Below, one piece after another: positions 21,288 to 33,480 of a stretch of DNA of 64,000 nt. The stretch is taken from NCBI GenBank assembly GCA_026770025.1, contig JAMXDE010000025.1:558001-622000 (forward strand), in the 5' to 3' direction. Positions within the stretch are counted from its first letter, which is position 1; each line of letters starts with the position of its first letter. The position numbers were made by a program, and so were the translations under genes. Source of the stretch: Craspedostauros australis. Its lineage: Eukaryota > Bacillariophyta > Bacillariophyceae > Mastogloiales > Achnanthaceae. A model generated the notes under the pieces. It was not told the origin of the DNA. It saw only the letters and a program-made list of their open reading frames with translations, and made no database searches.

Positions 21288-24200
21288 GTTTCCACCACCA
21301 CCAACACTAGCCAACATCACCATCACCGACATGACCACCATCTACACTCAAGACCATCGCGAGTAATGGTCCCCTGTGTGAAGAGAGAGGAGAGCAAGCC
21401 GCTCTGGAGCATGATGCTCCTTGCCAATGGATGCCAAGATCGGCATGGCAACCCTCACACGAACGACGATGTCAAGACGATGATGATGATCGAGTCGAGC
21501 ACCACCGCGAGTCCACCAGCAGAGTGGAGACCGCAGCTGAGGCAAGTACAGACACTACATGTATTGCCGGAAGCAAGGAGGGCGCTCGACACACGCATTG
21601 GAAGAACTGTCCATGGTCATGGGACCATGAAGTCAAGGAAGGCATGGAGACCTTCACGGCTGTGTTGGAGTACGAGAGCGAGCTGTACGCAAGAAGAGAT
21701 TCGGACGCAGCAGGCCACGCTCTCGGATGCATCGGATTCAGCAGACTGCGCCATGAGGGCGAGACAGCTGACGGAGCTCAACAAGATGCAATTGAGGAAG
21801 CAAAGAGAGCTTCCAACCTACCCTGCAAGAATGTAGCTACCTCATCAGCACTCGGTCGATATGGAAGCCGAGATGGACGAGGAGCAACACCAGATCGCTG
21901 ATGCTGAACGTCTGTGCGCATGGCGCGCGCGACGCAATCGAGCACGAGCATGCAGGCAGGGATGATAAGATGAAGGACGATCTAGACCTACGCAGGAATG
22001 GGCATGGCCCATAATCGAGACGACATCAAGAGTGACGCGAGGAGCAGCAATGGAAAGCATCGAGATGATCATGTGGCACCAACTGCCGTCGTGAGATACA
22101 TGCTCGAGGGCTGGCTGCGATTCCTACTGTGAGATGATCGAGATGGTAAGGATGCAACCTACCAAGCCACGAATTGGCAACAACAACGAAAATAGCAACA
22201 CAGGAAGTGTGTGCTTCGACGAGAAGGGAAAGCGCTGGAACAAGCTGGACGGGAGGTCCTTCCGCGCTTCGATCCCAGGCTCAATACGAAAGACGAGGAA
22301 CAGGAGGTGTCCTCGCCATCGGAAAAGACGATGATTCCAGACATCCGCAGAGCCATGAGCCTCATCTACGACCGCCACCGTATCAAACACGGTTATAAGT
22401 GTGCACGAGGCAACGGCAGTAAGAGAGTGAGATAAAGATGACACTGACAACGGATCGGTCGGTTCAGGAGCAGACGCCCTAACCGCGATGCCCACGATAG
22501 TGAGATGAAGGAAGCCAGGTCGACCAAGGTCGCGATAGACGGGATGGATGACATCGCTCTCATCACAACCGACGAGCCGATGTCCATGCCCATCAACGAA
22601 AATGTGGTCGGCATCAAAAATGTGACCAACGCGAAATTTGTGGCCATCACCGAAATCGCGAACAACGACCAAAAATGTGACCATGAGAAGCCACACGGTG
22701 ATGCGCGACGACAACGCGATCACGAACAACATGGCACTCGTAACAATCAACAATGATGGGGTTTCCGGCTTCGACAGCGGAACACCAGTCAACGACTACG
22801 AGTGGACCAGGGAGGAGATAGCCGAGTACACTCCAGGAGTGTATAGCTACTACGGGTCTACGAACGATCACGATGGAGTTGATCAACAGACAACCCTTTC
22901 CATCCGAGAATGAAGAGGAAGACGGCAACGCCAACTACAACGAAGGCGAACGAGAATGAGGAGCGCAGAGGACTGCACATTAATGCAGGTCCGATCTGCC
23001 TCTTGGCTCGATACTCGTTGAGCAGCATGACGTCTGCCAACGATGTGCGCGTCGAGCTTTCGATGATCTGCGACGATGCGATCGACGAATTCGAGAGACG
23101 ACTGTGCAGATGAGTGCACCCATGCGGGTTGCACTACATGATGCATAAGCACTACATGATGCATGAGATTGGCGTGCGGAGCGCACTCGACGTGGCTCGC
23201 AATGTGTACGCAATCAACGACATGCTGGAGAACAGCAACCTCGCTCCAACCCAACAGATGCTGATTGGATACAGAAGTCGCATGCAAGCGGTATGGACCG
23301 CACGAGTGAACCTGGTGATGACCAGGATCCTAATCACGATGAACGTGACATGGATGGATACGTCATGTGAGCAATTCGAGAGTATTGAGAATGCCAGCAG
23401 GTCAGTACTGACAGACCTGGGAGATGGCGACTCTACTTCAGGGATGATTACCCCAGATAGAAGAGTGACTTGGGAGCGGCGTGCGGATACCATCCGAAGC
23501 ATGGAGACCGACGACGCTGATCAGAGCAGAAGAGCCGGAGAGGATACAGATACAGAAGACGCTGCTCGAGGGCAAGATGACTTGCTCCCTATCCAAGGGG
23601 ACAATGAATCGTACGATGACGACGACGATGAATCTGGAAGGGACGATGAGACGGGACAAGACGATTTGGTCGAGAACGCACCAAACACAGTCCCAATCGC
23701 AGAACCTGTCTTGCACATGCCGAGGATGCTGAGTGCTCTCGTGGGATGCAACAATACACCCATCCGAAGGAGGAGCGAGAACTCGGATCAGGTGGAGAAT
23801 CAGAATCAGAGAATGATGAGGGGTATGAGACCACTCGAGAGATGACTACCACACCATCGGCGACAGGAGGACCCAACATTCACACAGAAGGGTCAACATT
23901 CAACAGAGATATCGCAGGCATGACGATTGACACCACTCATGAGAAGATGAGCCTGGGTGACTTCATCACTGCGAACCAAGCATTGAACTACAGACAGAAC
24001 GAAGAGAGGGATCCGAGCAAGCAAATGTCGCAATGATGCTGGATCCAACCACAATTGACGAATGACGGGGTCATGTGGATCCCAAGAAGAGCAATGAATG
24101 GCGGGAGGCCATGATGGAATGGTTCAGTGATATGGCCATGGAATGAACATGGCAGATGATCAAGAAGAACCGGATGCCGAATGATCGGCGAGATACTACA

Positions 24201-26284
24201 AGCACAGATATGAGATCGATGTGCGATGAGAGTGAGATTGATGAGAGAGAGACTCGAATCTGGAAAGGATACAGCTATGAGAGCGCGAGCCATGAACGGC
24301 GGATTCCAGATACAGTGAGTCAAGACGCATCAATATGCGATCAATGAGAGAGACGCGGGCATGTCGGATGAAGAATCCAATGACAGAGCCGGAAGGGAGG
24401 AACCTCAGATGAATGGAGGATGAATGGCAGGAGGCCACCAACAACTCCCACGACGAAGAAGCTGCAGCATGATGAATCGATGCTATCCAGAAGAGGATGA
24501 AGGCGATCGACAACGCGGTTGCAAGGCAACACGACAACAGAGCTGGCAGCTGACCACAATGTACCAATACCCAACAAGGGTGACGAACGAAGCATCAGAA
24601 TCAGGAGATGACGATGGCTGCGCAACTGCACAGGAGACGAAGACTGCTCCAGTGGCAACAGACGGACCCAACTTCGAACAAGACGGGTCAATCATCAACA
24701 AGGACGTCGCAGGCATGAGGATCGATGCTATCCAATGGAGGATGAGAGTGATCGACTTCATCGCTGCAAGTCAGGATGTTGAGAGCGAACGCGACGGCGA
24801 GAGAGATTCGTGCACATCAACACTGGAATGATGCCGAGTCTATGAGCGCCTGAGGAGTGCCAGGATCATGTGGATCCTGATGATCGGAAGGGACGAAATA
24901 CGAGTGACCCGGAGGCAATCGCTGAAAGCGAGGACCTTGAGTACTCTCCCATGAGACCAGTGGCGAGGATGCCACGGATGATACGCGGCTTGGCACCGCA
25001 CAACAACGCGCCAGAACACCACTCCGACTCATATTCAAGAAGTGGAGATGGTGAATCGGTTGAGGAAGCTGAGAAGGCCCCAGCAACCGCGAGAGAGGGA
25101 ATGAGACGTCCGAGCATGCATACACGGCTATGATGCTGGACCCCACCACATCCGAAGAATGCTGGGACCATGCGGATCCAGCGAAGCGAAGTGAAAGTGA
25201 TGGCAGGAGGCCATCAACAAGGAGTTCTACGACATGGTCAGACGAGGAGTCTGGCAGAAGATCAAGAAGAGCGAGATGCCGAGGGATCGGCAGTGAATGA
25301 AGATGAAGTGGGTCTTCAAGGAGAAGAGATCTACATGCAGTGTCCCAAGAGAAAGGAACACGAACCGGATGGATGCCTGCCGCTGAAGAAGACCATCTAT
25401 GGGTCGGTGCAGAGCGCGAGGCAATGAAATGAGGAGCTTGTGAACACATTGACCAAGCTTGGCTTCTGGCAGAGCAAGGCGGATCCATGTCTGCTAATCC
25501 GGAATCGGGAAGGGAGCCTCGTCCTCATCAGGACGTACGCCGACGATCGCCTGTGCATCGGAAGCACACTCGAGCTGAAGCAATCGGTGAAGAACATCAA
25601 GGGAGAGTGATTCGGAATCAAGATCGAGAATGGTCTCGAGGACTACTTGAATTGCCGCATCGGATCCAATGAGAGCAAGACCAACCGCTGGGTGAACCAG
25701 CCACTCATCATTCAAGAGGAACAACAAAGCTTCAAAGATATGGAACACCTGGTATACATGGCCAAGGGATCCAGAGGAACAACGAAGCACCCAAGGTCGA
25801 TATGGATCGACACAGCAGATACCACAGTGGTGTGGGTGTACTGCTATACCTGATGGTTGACAACAAGACCAGACGTCGCGAATGCCATCCGAGAACTGAC
25901 GAAGGTGTTGGATGGGCCAACGACCACAGCATACGAGATGCTGAGAGTGACGAAGCTCGTGTCGGACACGAGTATATGGATTGAGGATGGAGAGACCTGT
26001 GGATGTGATGGTTGACAACATGAGAGCGATCTTCATCGCTACCAACCCATCGACATCAGCCAGGACGAGAAACATCGACGTGTGCAATCACTTCATCAGA
26101 GAGCTGATTGCGAACAAGGAGGCGAGAGCTCGATTCGTGAAGTCAGAGGACAACATCTCTGACGGGTTCACGAAGAATACAAGAAAGGAGATCTACGATC
26201 GGCACAAGGGGGAGCATCATTCAGCCCAGGTCAGCATTGGACTGAGCAAGGTGGATGATATGGTCGGAACGGCAATTGGAAGGG
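21288..26284 (+). pseudogene. Copia-2 interior: broken gag-pol remnant
   Basis: Similarity to Copia pol is visible near the 3' end (RT and RNase H motifs between about 25,300 and 26,220). The 5' two-thirds is acidic-biased and repetitive, with only short open stretches and no intact domain I can name. It is broken in many places and cannot encode a functional polyprotein. Confidence 0.75.
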
Positions 26285-27245
26285 TGTCAGGAATCGGGTG
26301 TTGTGAAACACCGAATTGCCGCACCTCCCAAGAGTGTGGAGTTGAGCATTGTGGAATGCTACATTACCGCACCTCCCAAGAAGTCAAGAGTCAGGAGTCG
26401 AATGTCATGAAATTATACATTACCGCAACTCCCACGTTTGATCATTGTGACACAGAAAAATGTGAGCTGCACGTAACTTGTGGTGGAGAACGCCACGTGC
26501 CGAATGCGAACCGGACTATGGTGTCCGTGACCTCAATGCAGGAATGCCAATCACACGTGTATGTCGCAGGGGGCGGGGATGTTGGAATCGTGACCAACAT
26601 CACGATACGAGCGACTACGGCCCCCATGTCGCAACCAATGAAAAAGAGTACTGGAGGAAGGCCAATGTCACGAAGTGTGAGACGGCCTGTGAACGAACCA
26701 GTGATGACGAACTTCCAGGAAGCCGGTGAAGTGATCGGCGAAGTAATGGGAGAAACGACAGGAGAAGCATCGGAGAAGATCGGAGATGATCGGAGATGTT
26801 TGATGGTCGAGGAGCTGAATGAGCTCCCAACCAAGGTGCTCCTGTGACGAGTGGGAAATCGTGATCTGATCGAATGAACCGATCTGTGTGATGCCTACGA
26901 CTCGGCGATGTCTACGCTAATGAAACTATTGGTAGAGGGCAGGAGATGGAATATCTGAGATGCATGATGAGATGCATGATGAGATGAACCAATACTGCAA
27001 GATGAGATGTACATGGAGTACATGCTGCATGACATGATGAAGCAGGAGGACAGCACTGCATGAGCAAGGGCAAGACTGTGTGCTACTGTGGATTATGTAT
27101 GCTTTGGCAAATGGAATTGAAAGTGATGATGTTGTACTCACAGTTCCAACAATGCAATAACATGAATAGGTAACCAGAGACTACTACTAGAGACTGGGGT
27201 ACCCCGGATTTCCAACAGAAGCTGAGTATGCTCACCAAATCCAAC
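26285..27245 (+). repeat. Copia-2 3' LTR
   Basis: 961 bp, matching the 5' LTR. Downstream, 27,246-27,580 is the resumed Harb-1 intergenic sequence with no gene recognised before the partner-gene ATG. Confidence 0.92.
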
Positions 27246-27580
27246 TGAGCTCCCACAAAAAGCAAATTCGACCCACGAGGAAGTTGCATTCCGAACAAAA
27301 CAGGATGATGGCACCTCATGCCCTCATGTACGCACCACAATCCTCCTCATCTGTGCAATACTGTTGATTGAAACAGGCAATGACGAATGTGACAGCCTGA
27401 ATGCTTGCCGTAGTCTGGCTGCGTTACTCCTACCTGCGTGCTTGATTTGAATAGACAGCTGGTTGATCGATCGATGATACCATCCCCCAGCATTGGTCGA
27501 GTTGTTTGCAGCGTTGCACTCGCAGTATCTGCTGTAGCAGGGGTGTCCATCACAAGCCCACAATTCAGCTTACCTCCAAG

Positions 27581-29707
27581 ATGGCACAAATCCAAGTTGC
27601 TCGAGCTCAAAGGTGGTCACCCGCAGGAGATCACGCTGCTTACATCATCAAAGGTTTCATCTCCAATCCTCCTCGCTTCCAACCAACCAAGGAAGGCTTC
27701 TCGAACTTCTGGGAGTCGCACGTCGAGTGGCACAGTCTCTACAGCCAAAAGAACACGAAGAAGAATTTCCTCAATTGTTGGGCCCGTCTGCTGAAGTTCC
27801 TCGAGAGTGGAAAAGGTGCGTCCGTTTTGTGATGTTGCCTGTTGTGACTATTATTGTGATCGCCGACTGTCCTGACATGTTCGTGAACCAAATCTCTTCT
27901 CACACAGCTCTGATTTGCTTTGCTGTGCACAGGATTTGGATCTGATTTTCGCAAGAGGTGCGGTCTGGATTCCACAGAACGCCTTGCAGAATTGCGTGAA
28001 CAACGCGGAATCGACCTGAACTACCGACCAGCACAAGGCGCTGTTAACAACACCGATGCCAATCACCCTCCTGCTGCTGATCTTGCTCGCGGTTCTTCTT
28101 CGGACGACGACGAAAGTTACCTTCCTTCTGTTCATTCTGATCGTCTCGGCTCTGCTGTATCTTCAGACAGCTTGGAGCTCGACCCAGGATTCGTTGACGA
28201 CGATCTCTCTCAAGCTACCCCACCATTCATTATGCCTCGTCGTGGAGTTCAAGGCCCTCGTGGACCCCCTGTCCGAGACGTGAACAAGCCAACACCTCCT
28301 CCTGCCCCCAAGCGCGACGCCACACCCAACGACAAGACCATCATGGATGCCATGGGCAAGATGGGAATCCGGAGTGCAGATCGCGCCATGAGCCCTGTAC
28401 TGGACATGGTCAAGCTCGGATCATTCACTGAACGTGCTTTCGATCCTTTGACAGCTGCGAATGGAACTGGGCGCTACCGTGAGGGGATTCACATGTTTGT
28501 GGTCCTGGACGCAAAGGTAGATCCAGATTCTGTGGCGCTGTCTACGGAGGATGAAGGGTGGACACTGAAGCTGACATACAAGGTACCAAAGATGTACTTC
28601 ACAGCAGAGTGCATCTACGGAGTCTACGGATACGACAAAGGGTTTTCTACAAGCCTTGCGGCGGCTAAAAATTATTTCCAGGATCTCGCTCGGAAGGTCA
28701 CCGACGATGCAGGCGAGCTTGTTGTCAGCTGCCAGTTCAGCCTCCCAAGGAAGATTGACAGCCTCTTCCGCAACGTCAAGACCAAGGACCTCGAGGAACC
28801 CAACTTCGAGATCGTGGAGAACTACCTTGGCACCACCACACTGGTGACGTTCTGCTTTTTTCAGGAGAACTTCAATCAGCAGCAGTTCGGGACGGCTGGT
28901 CGTCGTGGCGTCCGAGGCTTGGATGGGATGGTGTACTCCTTCAATCCCATCATGCCTGCGCCCGCCGTCCCGACCGCACAAGGATTCGGCTCCCACCCCT
29001 TTGGCCATCCTGCTCCAACCCAACCAGGCGGTGGCAGCAGCAACCATCATCCTGCTCCGTTCGGATCTCCGATTCCCAATTCTGGTGGCGGGTTTGCCAG
29101 CCCTGCAGCAGCCACCCAGAATGCTGCCCAGACTGCTGCGCAGACTGCTGCGATCCGCCAGCAGATGGAGCGCGAGGCCGCGGCCCAAGTTGCTCGAGCG
29201 CAAGAGCTAGCTCGCAAGGAACGGGCCGAATGCGAGGCTCTCTTGCGTGCGGCAAAAGAGCGCTCCCAGCTTGATGCTCAGGCCAAGGCCCGAATTGAGC
29301 ATGAAGCTCGGGCCCAGTTCGAGGCCATGCGCAACGAAGCTTATGCTCGTGAGCAGCATGCGCAGGCTCGGCTGGCTGAGCTTGAGGTGCAGCTCCTTCA
29401 AGCTCACACCAACGCATCCCTGGCTGCCCACAGCTCCAGCGGGTTGCCTGGTGGTGGTGTTCCCGACCCAGTCTGGAGCTCCTCTCAATCCAGCAGTACT
29501 GGGAGCTCCATCCCCACTGTCGAGATGGAGATGACAGCTCTGACGGGCTCTGTGCGCCCCCGCAACGGTGAGGATGCCCCACGTCGTGATGATGTGCTCC
29601 GCCTGAAAGTGGATGAGGTATCAGGCGGAGCTGCAGCAGGAATGCCTGATGGAGTGAATGGCAGTGTTGTGTCTGCCGATGCAACAGGGCACACTGTGAA
29701 CGCCTAA
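27581..29707 (+). CDS. Harb-1 partner protein, unknown family, two exons
   Basis: I do not recognise this family. Exon 1 (27,581-27,815) starts with ATG in a good context (caagATGG). Exon 2 runs 27,933-29,707. The intron is 117 bp (GTGCGT...TGCACAG) and the join reads ESGKGFGSDFRKRCGL. The product is about 669 residues. Exon 1 is a small aromatic-rich domain (NPPRF..., FWESHVEWHSLY, KKNFLNCWARLLKFLES) that could be Myb/SANT-like, which is speculative. An acidic Ser/Asp linker, a ~190-residue globular region (residues ~180-370), a Gly/Pro-rich region and a long Ala/Glu/Arg coiled coil (~480-575) follow. Its domain order, intron position and divergence from the transposase match the Harb-2 partner gene. 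PIF/Harbinger elements typically carry a second, DNA-binding protein needed for transposition, and this is the natural candidate. Confidence 0.7.
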
Positions 29708-30049
29708 GCGCAGCGCAACGCAGCACACCGCATCAGCCTGAATGCGTCAACAACAACAACAACAAAATCACCGCATCACCGTGAATGCGTCAACACCAGA
29801 AACATCACACGAGAAGCAGCAAAGCACAGAAATCACAGACAGAGAGCACTACTCCCCAGAGTAGATCACACAGAATAACAACAACAGCACGAACAAAACC
29901 AAAACAAACACCAAAAAACAACGAAAACAACAGAAACAGAAACACAAAGGAGAGAACTAACTAAGTACTCAATAGTAGTAGGAACAAACAAAGTACCATG
30001 ATGGGTGCAAACCACATATTTATGTCTAATCAAGTACTTAGTCTTGCCA

Positions 30050-30093
30050 ATTCCGACATAAAAAGTAAGCTTTTCTCCTTTTCCGACAACTCC
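30050..30093 (-). repeat. Harb-1 right terminal inverted repeat
   Basis: Read on the minus strand it begins GGAGTTGTCGGAAAAGGAG. TGTCGGA occurs at 30,082-30,088 and 30,053-30,059, mirroring the left end. The CTG duplication follows at 30,094. Confidence 0.85.
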
Positions 30094-30179
30094 CTGTCTG
30101 TTGTTTGTCTTCGATTTGTTTATTCGTGGTTTATTTGCTGCGACAATTTCTTCCGGAAGTTGGTTCCATTCGGAAATTG

Positions 30180-30195
30180 TGTCTCGTCTACTCTA
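30180..30195. repeat. LINE target-site duplication, right copy
   Basis: tgtctcgtctactcta, identical to 555-570. The segment 30,097-30,179 just left of it is the outer 83 nt of the LINE 5' leader, stranded beyond Harb-1. Confidence 0.85.
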
Positions 30196-30200
30196 CTCTA

Positions 30201-30251
30201 CGACCTGCGCCAAACCGTAAACTGGGTCACGATAACGCTAGTTGTAGAGTT
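30201..30251 (+). repeat. Element X left terminal inverted repeat
   Basis: It starts CGACCTGCGCCAAACCGTAA and ends near gagtttt. It pairs with 47,671-47,721 at roughly 46 of 51 positions by eye. Confidence 0.8.
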
Positions 30252-30280
30252 TTGGCCCCTTGTTGCCACTGGTTTGCTTG

Positions 30281-30330
30281 GGGGGGGGGGGGGGGGGGGG
30301 GGGAGAACGGAAAATCGAGGGTTATCCGAA
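30281..30330 (+). repeat. Harb-2 left terminal inverted repeat with a long G run
   Basis: A homopolymer of 24 G (30,280-30,303) followed by agaacGGAAAATCGAGGGTTATCC. The right end has only six C, so the run has expanded here or is a sequencing artefact. A second TTATCCGAC occurs at about 30,380. Confidence 0.7.
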
Positions 30331-30814
30331 GTATGGAAACTTCACTAAATTTGCGTAAACCAAACAAAGTTTGCCAAAGTTATCCGACAATATGCCTTGT
30401 TTTGGACATTTAGCTTATGCTACACCCAAAGTAGAACAATGTACACAGTAGACAACACAGTGGGAAGCTACAAGGGATGCCAAAATGTCGTTGTTGCACA
30501 GAATATGCCTCTTCTTGTTTCAGACTTTTGAAGAAAATACAGGATTTTCGATTTGTTCTGAATTGATTGCTAAAGTTGGTAGTGCGACACAAACTCGCAC
30601 ATTGTTCGGTATTATTCCTATTCATTTCCACGGTGCCCATGCAACTGTGCCAGGCTGGGGTCCTCTCTGTCTTCCACATGGTGTTTTCATGGCATCGCCC
30701 TTTCCTTCCTGAGGTGTATGAGATGCCGTCTGCATGCTGTGCTTTCCTTACCTCCTGCGATTGGGGTGCCACTACTGCTGCTCCCGTTTTCGTGTTCACC
30801 TGATGATTCGGCTT

Positions 30815-33480
30815 TCAACTGCTGCTGTTGCTACTGTGATTAGTCTGTGCACCTGATCCTGATGTTGGCACTGTTGAAGTTTCTCCATGGCTTTCTGTGC
30901 TGTCATCAGTATCTCCTGGTACATTTGGAGCGATCCCATCGGTGCCCTCATGCATGGTGGTGACTTCTCCATCGACTTTCTCTGCTCGTCCCAATTCTGT
31001 CTCTTCCGTGATTGCTGCTGCTGGTGTATTTCCAGAAACTTGTCCTCCTCCTCGTCCTGCTGCTTCAGCTGTGATCAGTGGTGGTGGCGGAGGTGGCATA
31101 TTGGATACTCCTGCTCCTGCTGTGGTTGCTGGTGGTGGTGGTGATGGTGTGCTTCCAGAAACTCGGTCTCCTCCTGTTGCTGTTGTGGTTGCTGCTGGTG
31201 GTGGTGGTGGTAGTGGTGGAGGAGGTAGCATATTGGATGCTTCTGCTCCTGCTGTGGTTGCCGGTGCGATTCCGGAAACTCGTCCTCCTGCTGCTCCTGC
31301 TATGGTTGCTGGTGGTGGTGTGATTCCGGAAACTTGTCCTCCTCCTGCTGCTGCTGTGGTTCCTGGTGGTGGTGGTGTGATTCCAGAAACTCGGCCTCCT
31401 CCTGCTGCCGCTCCAGTTGTCATCAGTGGTGGCGGAGGAGGTGGCATATTGGATGCTCCTGCTCCTCGTGCTGGTGGAGGTGGCATGTTGGATGCTCTTG
31501 CTCCTCCTGCAGTAGGTGTGCCAGCAGTTGGGATGATCTGAGATGGGAGGAGCTCGTTTCCCAGCTCCCCATCAAGTGTCAGATCCTCATAGTCGATTGC
31601 TCGGCCGTCACGGTGATTGCCATCAGCAGAATTGTCCAAAATTTTTATCAACGAACCATAGTGGAGGCAAGGTCTCTTCGATGGGGAGCTTGGTTGGCCT
31701 CCTGTTTCGCGGAGCCTCTTCTCTCGTCGCTCCTGTCGATGGAGCGCCAGCTTCGCCTCTGCAGCAGCAAGTCGGATTTCTTGCACTTCCAGCTCTGACT
31801 GCAGAATAGAAGTTGCCTCTGACATGACAGAGTGGACGTCTGTCATGTCAATCGTAGGTGCTGGTACTGGTACTGGTGCCAGAGCTGTTGCCGGTGCTGG
31901 TGTGGGTGCTGGTGTGGGTGCTGGTGTGGGTGCTGGTGTGGGCGCTGATGCTGGAGTTGCCAATGTAGCTGGTGGAAGGGTCCATTGCGGATGAGTATTG
32001 CTGGAGTGGGATGCTGCTGTTGGGATCGTGTCCGTGTGTTGAGTGTTGGTGTTGGAAATGGTGATGGTGCTGAGATTTGTGTGAGGAAATGTGATGCTGC
32101 TGTGGGGGTTTTGGTTGGCACCAACAGATTCAGGTTTCCGCGCATGAGCATGGATGTCGTCGTCCTCCAAAAAACGGCATGTTACGCCCACACGCGTTGT
32201 TTGCTCCTTCAAACGAACAGTGAGAATGAGATGTTCGTGCTCGCGGTCACTGTTATCTTTCACAGTGTGGCGCAGGATTGCAGCCCCTTTGACAGTGCGA
32301 CAAGGAGTGCCACAGAACCAAGTATCGATTGGGAACGGCATTGGCACAAACATTTTGCACCGTCGGTCTGCTGTGAAGGGCTCGATTTTACACTGGCCCT
32401 CGTGCGCGAGCTTCTTCTGCTCCATGTCACCGTACCAGCCACCAAGATGTGATGCAAGGACTTGCGCGACTCCACCGGGTCCACCAAGCGCTTTGGGTGG
32501 GGTGTACAACAACACCACAAATGGCTGTTGTGCTCCATCAACATCATGGTACTGGATTGTCACCTCAGCATCGGTTGGTGTTGCTGCTGCAGGTAGGTAG
32601 AAGTCAATGCCCAGCATGCGATACGCTTGTCCCACTGGCGTCCAAATTTGCGATGTATGGAACACCTCGATGGTCTTGGGGAAAGCGCAAAACTCTTTCA
32701 CCTTGTCCTTCTCGGACATCGCGAAGAACTGCGAGAAGCGTTCTTTTAGCGGGTCTCGAATCATCAGTGATGTGGGTGAACTGCAGCGATTCTCTGTGTA
32801 ATTGGCAGTGACATCCTCAATTTCACCGTGGTAGACATCATCATCACTCTCAGACTGCGAACTCTCCAAACTCTCCGGACTCAACGATTCCGAACTATCA
32901 TCCATTTGTAGTTCAGTAGTACACGAAGTGCGATTGGGGCTGTTCTTTCGTGATGTGGGTCTGGCTGCTACCTTGGAGGTGGCAGTGGCCGTGTTTGGGT
33001 GTGTGGGAGGAGATTGTTCGTTGTTGGGAGTCTTCGACGGCTTGGTATTATCGAACCCATCTGGTGCATCTAATGGGCGCAGGTTGAAGCCAAGATTGCC
33101 ACTGGCATCAGGATTGAGTTTGCCGTTGTCTGCGCACAACAAGGAGTGATTGGTGTTCATGAGAGGGAAGTGAGGAAAGAAAAACAGAGTTTGAGAAGTG
33201 ATGCACCACACACACATGAACATCACCGGAGAGACCAGCACCATCGTTGCACTCCAACTTACCAAAAAAGATCTTATTTTGTAGCAGCTGTGACTTAATC
33301 TCCTTCCATCCTGCAGCAAAGTTCTTGCATGGGTATTTTTGTCAGAAATGCGAAATGCTGCTGCAGTCTGCGTGCTTCCCAAAACCAGAGAGTGCTGTCC
33401 TTTGAAAGCTCGTAGATGAGCTGCCTGGCATCCCCACCCTTCTTCATGAAGCGTGGATTATTTTCCTTCTTTCGTGGCAT
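30815..33480 (-). CDS. Harb-2 partner protein, unknown family, two exons, exon 1 frame slipped
   Basis: Paralogous to the Harb-1 partner. Exon 1 (33,480-33,263) starts MPRKKENNPRF and ends before GTAAGT. Exon 2 (33,129-30,815) follows TGCGCAG and begins NGKLNPDASGNLGF. Exon 1 contains NPRF...STLWFWEARR and, in another frame, KNFAAGWKEIKSQLLQ, which parallels KKNFLNCWARLLKFLES of Harb-1. The frame slips once near an A-run at about 33,338, so this copy may be inactive or the base call wrong. Exon 2 encodes ~770 residues: an acidic Ser-rich linker, a globular region (~33,000-32,200), a PTPA-repeat stretch, a coiled coil with a basic KRP-type tail, then many near-repeats of a Pro-rich unit (SNMPPPPPP, VSGITPPPP) at 31,030-31,530. 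The gene diverges from the transposase. Confidence 0.65.

Larger units (their letters stand above)
20327..27245 (+). mobile_element. Copia-2: Copia-type LTR element with a broken interior
   Basis: 6,919 bp with 961-bp LTRs that appear identical by eye and a purine-rich tract (ttggaaggg) directly before the 3' LTR. The interior (21,288-26,284) keeps recognisable but broken Copia pol: RT-like EIYMQCP and KTIYGSVQSARQ near 25.3-25.4 kb, and RNase H-like NPSTSARTRNIDV near 26.05 kb. It is interrupted at many places (dozens). I see no clean TSD. It lies inside Harb-1, between that element's two genes. Identical LTRs imply recent insertion despite the worn interior. Confidence 0.85.
17132..30093. 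mobile_element. Harb-1: PIF/Harbinger DNA transposon with two divergent genes, containing Copia-2
   Basis: The ends are inverted repeats starting GGAGTTGTCGGAAAA, at 17,132 on the plus strand and at 30,093 on the minus strand, flanked by the 3-bp duplication CTG (17,129-17,131 and 30,094-30,096). A 3-bp TSD plus a DDE_Tnp_4-type transposase identifies PIF/Harbinger. The element carries a minus-strand transposase (18,341-19,461) and a plus-strand partner gene (27,581-29,707). Copia-2 lies between them. Without Copia-2 it is about 6.0 kb. It inserted into the LINE 5' leader. The stretches 17,176-18,340 and 29,708-30,049 hold no gene I recognise. Confidence 0.88.
571..30179 (-). mobile_element. 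Full-length LINE (endonuclease-RT-RNase H type), interrupted by two younger elements
   Basis: A non-LTR retrotransposon read on the minus strand. Its 5' end is at 30,179 and its 3' end is a TTA-triplet tail at 571-586. The boundaries rest on a 16-bp direct repeat, tgtctcgtctactcta, at 555-570 and 30,180-30,195. Removing Copia-1 and Harb-1, each with one copy of its TSD, leaves about 8.8 kb: a 120-nt leader, ORF1, ORF2 and a ~210-nt 3' UTR. Both ORFs are open apart from the insertions, so this copy was probably competent until recently. The C-terminal RNase H and CCHC finger after the RT, together with a triplet tail, recall I-superfamily LINEs and elements reported from diatoms and other algae. 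The exact clade is my inference. Confidence 0.88.

Noticed and set aside
20322-27250. A target-site duplication for Copia-2
   Set aside because: The flanks are aagct on the left and tgagc on the right. Only agct recurs, offset by two bases, so I do not claim a duplication.
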